A DNA stretch of 64,000 bases, taken from NCBI RefSeq assembly GCF_000379765.1, contig NZ_KB903438.1, positions 101,437 through 165,436 of the forward strand, given 5' to 3'. Source of the stretch: Flexithrix dorotheae DSM 6795 (lineage in GTDB: Bacteria > Bacteroidota > Bacteroidia > Cytophagales > Flammeovirgaceae). Shown here in pieces: positions 25,875 to 33,673 of this stretch. The position numbers and the translations under genes are program-made. The notes under the pieces are model-generated. The model was given only the letters and a program-made list of their open reading frames with translations. It was not told the origin of the DNA and searched no databases. Position 1 is the stretch's first letter. Every line of letters begins with the position of its first letter.

Positions 25875-27079
25875 TGCACGAAATCCAGCGAATAGTAGAA
25901 GCATACGATAGAATAGATTTTACCCAAAAAAAAGCCGCATTGGCTACTGTGGTGAAGCTTTATGGTTCCTCTTACAGAAGACCTGGAGCGAGAATGTTAA
26001 TGACAGACGATGGCCGATGGATTGGTGCGATAAGTGGAGGTTGTCTGGAAGGGGACGCTTTGCGAAAGGCAAGGAAAGCCATTATGTCGGGTAAAGCTTC
26101 TCTGGTGACTTACGATACCATGGATGATGAAAATAATTCCCTTGGCATTGCGCTTGGTTGCAATGGAATTATTGATGTTTTAATAGAACCACTCGATCCG
26201 GAAAATGAGCATAATCCGATCGCGCTTTTAAGAAATGCAGTAAATGATCATCAGCTTTCCATTATTGCCACTGTGTATAAAGCGAATGGGAGTGAGGATG
26301 TGAAAATCGGGGACAGATTACTGGTTGATTATACCGGAAAGGAAATTAATACGCTGAAAGGCAAAAATTTATATAATTTAATTACTGCTGACATTGAAAA
26401 AGTTGTGGAGGAAGGGAAGTCAGTCTCCAAAGTTTATGAAATGCTTTGGGGGGAGGCAGAGGTATTTATTGAGGCCTTAATTCCCAGCATTCAACTGGTG
26501 ATTTTTGGTGGAGGATATGATGCCGCCCCACTCGCACAGTTTGGCAGTTCAGTGGGCTGGAATGTGGTGGTAACTGATAATTGCATTGCCCATCTGGCAC
26601 CCAAACGATTCCCTACTGCAAAAGATATTGTAGCGAGTGAGCCATCGGGTTTATTGCAAAAGATTAAGTTCAATTCCCTGACAGCAGTGGTGCTTATGTC
26701 ACATGATTATCACAAGGATTTTGCTGTGCTAAAAACCATTTTACCTGCTCAGGTACCCTATATCGGAATTTTAGGTCCAAAGAAAAGAGGGGATAAAATG
26801 ATGGAACAGTTGCAGGAGGAAGGAATAGAACTGAATGCGCAACAATTGGCCACTATCCATAATCCTGTAGGGCTTGATATCGGAGCTGAAACTCCTGAGG
26901 AAATAGCCATTTCCATCATTGCAGAAATTCAGGCAAAGTTTGCAAACCGAAAAGGAGGCATGTTAAAAAGCAGACAAGGCTTTATTCACGAACGGAGAGA
27001 AGATGGTGATAACATGCCAGAAAGCAACAGTATCAAAACCGTTTCCTGTCCGATTACACCAGCTAATCCCGGCTTGTAG
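25874..27079 (+). CDS. XdhC/CoxI family protein (molybdenum hydroxylase maturation)
   Basis: A 401-residue protein. The N-terminal XdhC_CoxI domain is seen in AALATVVKLYGSSYRRPG and IGAISGGCLEGDALRKA (about 17-60). The C-terminal XdhC Rossmann domain begins VIFGGGYDAAPLAQFGS (about 212) and includes VVLMSHDYHKDFAVLK and YIGILGPKKRG. Family knowledge: XdhC binds molybdenum cofactor, promotes its sulfuration, and inserts it into xanthine dehydrogenase-type enzymes. No xdhA/B or other molybdenum hydroxylase is present nearby, so its client must be elsewhere. It overlaps the preceding membrane protein gene by one base. The neighbouring aminotransferase would fit a purine-degradation context. Confidence 0.85.
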   Translation: MHEIQRIVEAYDRIDFTQKKAALATVVKLYGSSYRRPGARMLMTDDGRWIGAISGGCLEGDALRKARKAIMSGKASLVTYDTMDDENNSLGIALGCNGIIDVLIEPLDPENEHNPIALLRNAVNDHQLSIIATVYKANGSEDVKIGDRLLVDYTGKEINTLKGKNLYNLITADIEKVVEEGKSVSKVYEMLWGEAEVFIEALIPSIQLVIFGGGYDAAPLAQFGSSVGWNVVVTDNCIAHLAPKRFPTAKDIVASEPSGLLQKIKFNSLTAVVLMSHDYHKDFAVLKTILPAQVPYIGILGPKKRGDKMMEQLQEEGIELNAQQLATIHNPVGLDIGAETPEEIAISIIAEIQAKFANRKGGMLKSRQGFIHERREDGDNMPESNSIKTVSCPITPANPGL

Positions 27080-27185
27080 GACTATTTAGGAATATCGAAG
27101 TGAAAATGTATGAAATTGGGAAAGCTTCTCACTTGTACTTTAAAATGAATTTCTGGGTCTCGCTGAATTTTGAGATTTTTTGGTG

Positions 27186-27199
27186 GCGTGATGTCACGC
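27186..27199. repeat. GC-rich palindrome in the gap after xdhC-like gene
   Basis: GCGTGA-TG-TCACGC is a perfect palindrome, nested in a larger imperfect inverted repeat (GGTGGCG ... CGCCATC, 27182-27209). It stands out as a GC-rich island in AT-rich DNA. There is no T-run. It may be a REP-like element or a binding site. Confidence 0.4.
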
Positions 27200-27224
27200 A
27201 AGCGCCATCACAGAGAATTATTAA

Positions 27225-27488
27225 TCATATTTGAAAAAAAGCCTTTAATTCAAAAATTAATTTTTTTTCGGAGACTTCTCTTTCTTCTTTTAATACATTA
27301 ATCTTTGAACCTTCTATTAATTCTAAATCGAAATCGTATTTCAATTCTTCTTTATTCATTAAGTTAAACGTTGAAATATAAACGAGTTTATTTTCCTTTT
27401 GAATACCAATAGCACAAAGGTCAGAAGGCCAATAATCAACTATCTTTAAAAAGGTAAAATCAATTCGGTGTTTTAACCTTTCTATCAA
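27225..27488 (-). CDS. small hypothetical protein, possibly a gene fragment
   Basis: An open frame of 87 codons with TTG as the only start (MIERLKHRID). The frame continues upstream to a stop near 27533 without any ATG. The residue pattern (alternating hydrophobic and charged strands, such as YWPSDLCAIGIQKENKLVYI) looks like a real small alpha/beta protein. The lack of an ATG suggests either a TTG start or a 5'-truncated remnant. No family recognised. Confidence 0.45.
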   Translation of the reverse strand: MIERLKHRIDFTFLKIVDYWPSDLCAIGIQKENKLVYISTFNLMNKEELKYDFDLELIEGSKINVLKEEREVSEKKLIFELKAFFQI

Positions 27489-27633
27489 GTCTAAAATAGT
27501 TTTATTTTTTTTAAGTGACCTTTGAAATGAATTTTAGCGTCTCCCTTTATTTTGAAACTTTTCAAAGAAAGCAAGATGCTGTTCAAATTTAAAGATCCAA
27601 GCTGATGTTTGAACCGGAAAACGAGTAAGTAAC

Positions 27634-27672
27634 AAAAAAGGTGTAACAAAACAAATTGCTACACCTTTTTTT
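27634..27672. terminator. intrinsic terminator of nrfHA
   Basis: AAAAAAGGTGTA and TACACCTTTTTT form a 12-bp stem around a 14-nt loop, with T-runs on both strands. It lies just past the nrfA stop codon (minus strand) and may also stop reading from the left. Confidence 0.85.
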
Positions 27673-27705
27673 ATTTAGCTTTCAGTTTAAAAGAAGCCCT
27701 GGGGC

Positions 27706-29211
27706 TTAATACTTACTTTCTCTTTCCTTCGCTTTGGCCAGCCATTGTGGAACTACATTTTCTACAAACTCAGCTTTTTCCTGATTCAATTCATCCATTG
27801 GCATTCCCAGGTATGCCTGAGCTTTTGCTTTGGTAGATATATCCGGAATTGGAACCGGACCGATATGTCCGAGTTTGGCTAATAATTCGCTCAGCTTTAA
27901 CCGGGCATCTCCGGCTATTGAAATACCTGAAGAAAGTACTCTGGCTGTTTCTACAGGAGAGTGGAAAGAACCTCCGTGTGAAGCTGCTCCATAATCCCAT
28001 CTCCATTGTGCATGTCTGATGTCCATTAAGATATCTTTCATTTGTTCTTCGGTAGCTCCTTTGTCCCAGGCAAATTTTGCTTCAATATGGGTGATCGCCA
28101 AAAGGTGCTCCAATTTTCCTCTAATATCAATTACTCTATCCTGATGATCCAGTACGTTTTTCGCCAAGGTGGCTTCGCTTTGTCTATGGCAAACCTGACA
28201 GGAATTGGCAATGTTATTTAGTGGACTTTGGATTTTATGATCCGTGAACTTTTGTCCTCCTTCGCTTTTGTAAGGCATATGACAGTCCGCACAGGAAACC
28301 CCTCTTTGCGCATGAATACCAGTCTGGTAGATTTCATAGCCAGGGTGTTGTGCCTTAATCATTGGCGTTCTACTTAAAGCATGAGTCCAGTCGCTAAACT
28401 CAATTTTATCGTAATATTCTTCCACTTCCTCTACTTTAGTTCCATTATCCCATGGGAAAGTCAGGTAATTGGCTTTTTCTTTTCCAGGCTGATTTTTGGC
28501 AAAATAGTATTCTACATGGCACTGGGCACAAACCAATGACCGCATTTCCTGGTGAGTAGCTTTGGTAATGTCCTTTCCCTGTCTTTCGAATGCTTCTTTT
28601 AGTGCTGGACGAGTAATTTCCAGGTTCATGGTCTTTTCATCGTGGCAATCCGCACAGCCAATTGGGTTCACGATTTCAGGACCAAAAGTTGCCCATTTGG
28701 CTGAATAAAACTCTGTTATTCCTATTTCCTTCATGTAACGAGGCACATCAGGGCTTTTACAAGTCCAGCAGGTACTAGGCATTGGGCCATCACTTTCAGT
28801 TTTTGGTCCACCTGTTCTCAGGGTATTATAAATATCTTCAACAGCATAATAATGCCCTCTCGATTGGTTATAGTCTTTGGAAAAACCATAACCAGCCCAA
28901 AGAATTACCAAACTTGGAAACTCTTCCAGCATATCAATCATGGCACTGCCATTATATTTACTTTTAAAAGTGGTATCCTTGGTATCGTAATAAGTTTCAA
29001 ACTCTCTTGGATAGTTTTGTCCCCAAACCTCATTTCGGGGTTCGAGCTCTTTCACTTCCACCTTGGGTTTATTTACCACTAAAGCTTCCGCTCTTCTTTC
29101 TGTAATGGAGGACGCAAATAATCCCAATACAAAAACAACTACAATTGTAAGGATGAACAGCAACCAACCAAGCCAGGGTTTTTTACTTATTTGTTCGTTT
29201 AGACTTGCCAT
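27706..29211 (-). CDS. nrfA: ammonia-forming cytochrome c nitrite reductase NrfA
   Basis: The 501-residue pentahaem catalytic subunit that reduces nitrite to ammonium with six electrons. It carries the diagnostic CxxCK motif for the active-site haem (CWTCK, Cys148-Lys152) and four CxxCH motifs: CADCH at 186, CAQCH at 228, CADCH at 307 and CQVCH at 338. Conserved active-site surroundings include RTPMIKAQHPGYEIYQTGIHA and the calcium-site region. The N-terminus has an uncleaved-looking hydrophobic segment (LGWLLFILTIVVVFVLGLFA, about 14-33), so it may stay membrane-anchored. It is the second gene of a two-gene operon with nrfH, 63 nt downstream, and is followed by a terminator. Confidence 0.95.
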   Translation of the reverse strand: MASLNEQISKKPWLGWLLFILTIVVVFVLGLFASSITERRAEALVVNKPKVEVKELEPRNEVWGQNYPREFETYYDTKDTTFKSKYNGSAMIDMLEEFPSLVILWAGYGFSKDYNQSRGHYYAVEDIYNTLRTGGPKTESDGPMPSTCWTCKSPDVPRYMKEIGITEFYSAKWATFGPEIVNPIGCADCHDEKTMNLEITRPALKEAFERQGKDITKATHQEMRSLVCAQCHVEYYFAKNQPGKEKANYLTFPWDNGTKVEEVEEYYDKIEFSDWTHALSRTPMIKAQHPGYEIYQTGIHAQRGVSCADCHMPYKSEGGQKFTDHKIQSPLNNIANSCQVCHRQSEATLAKNVLDHQDRVIDIRGKLEHLLAITHIEAKFAWDKGATEEQMKDILMDIRHAQWRWDYGAASHGGSFHSPVETARVLSSGISIAGDARLKLSELLAKLGHIGPVPIPDISTKAKAQAYLGMPMDELNQEKAEFVENVVPQWLAKAKERESKY

Positions 29212-29274
29212 TTGATTAATTGAGTAAAAGTGTAATCAGAAAAATTTATATTACTTTATTTTATTAACATCAAA

Positions 29275-29859
29275 TTATTTTTTGTCTTCCATTAAATTGT
29301 CCAGCCATTCGGGTACCGGACTTTTTAATAAAGGCACACGTGCATTAGGCGTTGAGCTTAAGCTCTTTACCCTTCCATGCGGTACTTCTCTGTGACATTC
29401 CCAGCAGAGTTTCCCTTCTCCATGCAAATTCTTTTCTCTTGTGACAGAAAGCAAACCAACATTTTCATTTTCATGCTGATGGCATCGCTGGCAGTTTTCC
29501 TGCACTACCGCAATACCTGCCTCTTTCATTTTAATTACCTGAGGTTCGCCACGCATGGTAAATACTGTAGCATGACCCAGCCCATCTTTTCCCTTAAAAA
29601 AATACTTTCTGAAAACATTATCCTGAGGCACATGGCAATCATTACAGGTAGTAACTTCTCTGTGGGAACTGTGATTCCAGGTGGCATATTGAGGGGCCAT
29701 AATGTGGCAGTTTACACAGGTTTCCGGTGCATCAGAAACATAGGAAAGGGCATTGGATTTATATAGAATATTCAAACCCATACCTACGATAGTTCCCACC
29801 AGAATGAGTACTGGGAATCGCCATTGTTTGGGTGGAAGCAGGTACTTAAATAATTTCAT
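29275..29859 (-). CDS. nrfH: cytochrome c nitrite reductase small subunit NrfH
   Basis: A 194-residue NapC/NirT-family tetrahaem cytochrome that takes electrons from menaquinol and delivers them to NrfA. One N-terminal transmembrane helix (FPVLILVGTIVGMGLNILY, about 15-33) anchors it. Four CxxCH motifs are present: CVNCH at 48, CNDCH at 72, CQRCH at 123 and CWECH at 152. CVNCHIMAPQY matches the NrfH first-haem region with the unusual Met ligand nearby. It is the first gene of the nrfHA operon and is divergent from ccmE across 320 bp. Confidence 0.93.
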   Translation of the reverse strand: MKLFKYLLPPKQWRFPVLILVGTIVGMGLNILYKSNALSYVSDAPETCVNCHIMAPQYATWNHSSHREVTTCNDCHVPQDNVFRKYFFKGKDGLGHATVFTMRGEPQVIKMKEAGIAVVQENCQRCHQHENENVGLLSVTREKNLHGEGKLCWECHREVPHGRVKSLSSTPNARVPLLKSPVPEWLDNLMEDKK

Positions 29860-30179
29860 AGGTATTTGAGAAATTGTTGTTAGCCCTTAAAATACATTTG
29901 AAAAAAATCTGATTAATTATTTGAAAAAATCAGGATGAAATTTCTAAAGCACTTAAATAATGAGTTTGCCCGGCAAATTAATTTTGGTTAAACATAGAAA
30001 AATTTGCGTAATTAAGCCATGCCCAAAATCAATATTTCTAAAGATTAAAATCATTCTAAATAAACTGCTTTTTTGGTCTTTTTCGGAAATGATATCAAAT
30101 ATTGTATTATGGTATTTTAAATGCTATTTTTCCGCAGTTTTAATTAAACAACCTACATTTTGACAACTGAAACTAAATC
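29860..30179. other. divergent control region between nrfH and ccmE
   Basis: This 320-bp AT-rich gap must hold the promoters for nrfHA and for ccmE-ccmF. An inverted repeat CTGATT/AATCAG near 29908-29935 is visible. I found no clean FNR-type TTGAT-N4-ATCAA site. A frame of 67 codons inside it has no coding character. Confidence 0.5.
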
Positions 30180-30575
30180 ATGAAAAAATCTCATATTTTA
30201 GCCATCCTAATTATTGCAGTTTCAATTGGTATTATAGTCTCCTCTCTTTCCAGCACTGGTTCTTATGCCACCTTTTCTCAGGCTTTTGATCAGGAAGGAG
30301 AAAAGTTCACCGTTGTCGGGAATTTACTTAAGGACAAGGAAATGGAATATAATCCGGAGGTAAATGCCAATTTATTTACTTTTTATATGAAAGATAAAGA
30401 TGGTGTGGAGAAGAAGGTTTTTCTCAATCAAAGTAAGCCCCATGATTTCGAAAGATCGGAAGATATTGTAGTGAAAGGATCGGCCAAAGGAGATGCTTTT
30501 TATGCTACCAGCGTGTTGTTGAAATGCCCATCAAAATATAAAGAACAACAGGAATTTTCTACAAAAAACAGTTAG
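30180..30575 (+). CDS. ccmE: cytochrome c maturation protein CcmE, CxxxY variant
   Basis: A 131-residue haem chaperone of cytochrome c maturation system I. An N-terminal membrane anchor (ILAILIIAVSIGIIVSSL, about 6-23) precedes an OB-fold beta barrel (FTVVGNLLKD, FTFYMKDKDG, DIVVKGSAKGDAFYATSVLLKC). Where classical CcmE has a haem-binding His in an HxxxY motif, this one has Cys116 and Tyr120 (CPSKY), that is CxxxY. Family knowledge: CxxxY variants are known from Desulfovibrio and archaea and belong to a modified system lacking some Ccm proteins. It precedes ccmF by 50 nt and is divergent from nrfHA. Confidence 0.88.
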   Translation: MKKSHILAILIIAVSIGIIVSSLSSTGSYATFSQAFDQEGEKFTVVGNLLKDKEMEYNPEVNANLFTFYMKDKDGVEKKVFLNQSKPHDFERSEDIVVKGSAKGDAFYATSVLLKCPSKYKEQQEFSTKNS

Positions 30576-30625
30576 AGGGTTTACTTTAAAAAAATCATTT
30601 CAGAAAAATTTTACAATTCTCGTTC

Positions 30626-33289
30626 ATGGAATATATAGGAGAACATACACTTTTGGGCAATGCCGGTCATTTGTTGATCATCATGGGATTTGTGACCGCT
30701 CTTGCTGCTACATTTAGTTTTTTTACAGCGACCAATAATTCAGATTTAGAAAAAGCCAATTCCTGGGAAAACTTTGGAAAAATATCCTTTAAACTGCATT
30801 CTATTTGTACTTTAATTGTAATAGGGATGCTGTTTTTTATGATGGCTAACCACTATTTCGAATTTAATTATGTTTGGAAATACAGCAATAAATCCATGCC
30901 TCCGAAATATTTATTTGCTGCCTTTTGGGGCGGGCAACAAGGTAGCTTTCTACTATGGGCTTTCTGGCATGTGATTTTGGGTAATGTATTAATCAGTACA
31001 GTTAGTAAAGATTGGTTATCACCGGTTTTGTGCATATTTGCCCTGGTACAGGCATTCCTTCTCTCCATGTTGATGGGAGTTTATTTTTGGGATTATAAAT
31101 TAGGAGAAAGCCCATTCGAATTGGTAAGAAATCTGCCAGACAATGTGAATTTGCCATGGACCGAATTCCCAGACTATTTGCAGAAATTCCCAAGGTTTCA
31201 GGATGGAAACGGACTGAATCCATTACTTAGAAACTACTGGATGACGATTCATCCGCCTACCTTGTTTTTAGGTTTTGCGGCTACCTTAATTCCATTTGCC
31301 TTTGCCATTGCCGGAATTTGGAAAAGGCAATTTACATCCTGGATAAAACCTGCCTTACCCTGGACTTACTTCGGAATTATGGTTTTGGGAACCGGTATTT
31401 TAATGGGAGGAGCATGGGCTTATGAAGCCTTAAGTTTTGGTGGGTTTTGGGCCTGGGATCCTGTGGAAAATGCATCTTTTGTTCCCTGGCTGGTTTTGGT
31501 GGGTGCAGGCCATTGTATGATCATCACAGAGAAAAGGAACACTTCGCATTTTTCCTCCTTTTTCCTTTGTCTTATGTCATTTATCCTAGTGCTTTACTCT
31601 ACTTTTCTAACCAGAAGTGGCATTTTGGGAGATAGTTCTGTGCATTCCTTTGGGGAAAATGGCATGTTGATGCAATTGCTGATTTATCTGCTATTTTTTA
31701 TATGGCTGGCTTTCACCCTACTCATGCTTGACAGAAAATTCCAGCTGGCTTATACTGCACTTTGTCTGATTTTATTTATTGCTGAAATGATTACCGGAGC
31801 GACTGCAGTGACCACCACCATTTTTTTAGTGGGAACCATCGCATTTCTGGTCATTACTTATAATAAATATTTCCCCAAACAGGAAAAAGATGATCAGTTG
31901 TGGTCAAGGGAATTCTGGATGTTTTTAGGTGCTTTAGTTTTAATATTATCTTCCCTGCAAATTACCATATCCACTTCCATTCCGGTAATTAACAGCATTT
32001 TTGGGACAAATATGGACGCCTTTACCGAAATCCAGGAAAGGAATTTATATTATGGAAAATGGCAGGTGCCGTTCGCCATCATTTTTGTGATCTTAATGGG
32101 TGTGGGACAGTTTTTAAAATATAAAAATACGGAGACTAAACCCTTATTTTCAAAATTCAAAATTCCAGCGCTTCTTACCATTGTATTTTCTGCTTTTTTC
32201 TATTTTACCGCCAGATTTACAATTGATGATTATTGGTACACTGGGTTAATGATTTTCTCCATTTTCGCCATTATCACCAATGGAAGTTATTTTCTAAATG
32301 TGTTGAAAGGGAAACTGGATTATGCAGGGAGTTCCATTGCCCATATAGGATTTGGTTTGATTTTGCTTGGCGCTTTGATATCCACGGCCAAGTCGGTAGA
32401 AATTTCCGAAAATAAAACCGGATTTGATGTAAGTAAATTGAACAAGGATTTCAGCAACAATGAGAACATCCTTTTGCGAAAAGGTGATACCCTGAAAATG
32501 GGAGATTATTTTGTGACATACCGAGGTAAAACCAAAGATGAAATTAATCTGAATTATGAAGTTGCATATTTCGATTCAGAAGAAAATAAAAAAACGGGAG
32601 AATTGCAGCCTGGAGATTATCAGTTTTCCCTATTTCCTTTTGTACAACTGAATGAAACTTTTGGGAATGTGCCGGAGCCTGGAACCAAGCATTATCTTTC
32701 TAAAGATATTTTCACGCATATTAAATGGGCTGACCTGGAAATGAATATTGAGGAGGATGGACATGATGATGATTATATGGGAGAAACAGGGGTAATGATG
32801 GGCATCAATGACCGGTACCATCATGAAAACCTACAGGTGAAACTGCTGGATATTAATCTTTTGGAGCGGGAACAATTAGTTGCCCCCGAATTTCAACCTC
32901 ATGATATTGTAATTAAAGCCGATCTGGAAATTACAGATATGCGAGAAGGGCAGGAGAAGACTTATCCGGTTTCTCCTTTATATATTATAAGAGATTCTAT
33001 CAATATCATCCCAAATTTTGCCCACCTGGATGAATTGGATATAAAGTTCAGGATTATAGAACTTGGGAGGGAGGACAGAACAGTAATGATAGGATTGCAG
33101 GAAAGAGAATACATCGTGATGGAAGCCATCGTTTTCCCCTATATCAACATTTTATGGATAGGTTGCCTGGTGATGATTTTAGGAACCTTTATGGCGATTA
33201 GGCAAAGGTTTAGGAGGTTGCATACCCAATCAGGTACACAAAATAAAGCCAAGAAAGGTGAGCAGAAATTAGAAAAAGTGGTGGGGTAA
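30626..33289 (+). CDS. ccmF: haem lyase subunit CcmF
   Basis: An 887-residue multi-pass membrane protein that transfers haem from CcmE to apocytochromes. The tryptophan-rich WWD motif is present (GGFWAWDPVENASFVPWL, about 271-288), as is the earlier WGGQQGSFLLWAFWHV segment and a conserved MTIHPPTLFLGF. About 15 hydrophobic helices are followed by a periplasmic beta domain (about 590-850) and a last helix (INILWIGCLVMILGTFMAI). It is longer than the E. coli protein (about 650 aa) because of that C-terminal periplasmic insertion, which is common in Bacteroidota. It shares an operon with ccmE. The other ccm genes (ABC, D, G, H) are not in this window. Confidence 0.93.
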   Translation: MEYIGEHTLLGNAGHLLIIMGFVTALAATFSFFTATNNSDLEKANSWENFGKISFKLHSICTLIVIGMLFFMMANHYFEFNYVWKYSNKSMPPKYLFAAFWGGQQGSFLLWAFWHVILGNVLISTVSKDWLSPVLCIFALVQAFLLSMLMGVYFWDYKLGESPFELVRNLPDNVNLPWTEFPDYLQKFPRFQDGNGLNPLLRNYWMTIHPPTLFLGFAATLIPFAFAIAGIWKRQFTSWIKPALPWTYFGIMVLGTGILMGGAWAYEALSFGGFWAWDPVENASFVPWLVLVGAGHCMIITEKRNTSHFSSFFLCLMSFILVLYSTFLTRSGILGDSSVHSFGENGMLMQLLIYLLFFIWLAFTLLMLDRKFQLAYTALCLILFIAEMITGATAVTTTIFLVGTIAFLVITYNKYFPKQEKDDQLWSREFWMFLGALVLILSSLQITISTSIPVINSIFGTNMDAFTEIQERNLYYGKWQVPFAIIFVILMGVGQFLKYKNTETKPLFSKFKIPALLTIVFSAFFYFTARFTIDDYWYTGLMIFSIFAIITNGSYFLNVLKGKLDYAGSSIAHIGFGLILLGALISTAKSVEISENKTGFDVSKLNKDFSNNENILLRKGDTLKMGDYFVTYRGKTKDEINLNYEVAYFDSEENKKTGELQPGDYQFSLFPFVQLNETFGNVPEPGTKHYLSKDIFTHIKWADLEMNIEEDGHDDDYMGETGVMMGINDRYHHENLQVKLLDINLLEREQLVAPEFQPHDIVIKADLEITDMREGQEKTYPVSPLYIIRDSINIIPNFAHLDELDIKFRIIELGREDRTVMIGLQEREYIVMEAIVFPYINILWIGCLVMILGTFMAIRQRFRRLHTQSGTQNKAKKGEQKLEKVVG

Positions 33290-33673
33290 ATGAGAGTAAA
33301 AAAAAACTGATATTTATCATTTATTTCCATGTCAATTGTCATGAATTATTAAAGCCCTACTGACCATCTTTGGACCATACAGATATACAATGCGTTGATG
33401 TATGCTTTGAGATAGCCAATAAATAGTTGAAATATCTCCTCTTTACTTGAAGGGGAGATATTTTTTTTACATGATGCTAAAAGTGGAATTGAGTTGATTT
33501 ACAGTGTCGTTTCGGGCTCTTATAAAACTGCTTAATTACCTAAAGAACTGAGAAGTCATATTGGCAAAATTATCTTCTTTCAATTTTGTGGTAACTGTCT
33601 GATAATAAGATAATATTTCTCAAAATAAATTGGTACAGGTGCTTTAAAATTGCTAATCTTATAAAATAAACCA
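33290..33673. other. intergenic region with a terminator
   Basis: About 380 bp between ccmF and the copper ATPase gene. A strong terminator lies at 33430-33470, 140 nt after the ccmF stop. The rest shows no gene. An additional small transcript before the terminator is possible but unsupported. Confidence 0.5.
33430..33470 (+). terminator. intrinsic terminator downstream of ccmF
   Basis: AAATATCTCCTCTT and AAGGGGAGATATTT form a 14-bp stem with one G-U pair and a 6-nt loop, followed by a T-run. Its distance from ccmF is longer than usual. Confidence 0.8.

Noticed and set aside
29860..30179. FNR-type site in the nrfH-ccmE gap
   Set aside because: No TTGAT-N4-ATCAA pattern found; only loose A/T-rich inverted repeats.
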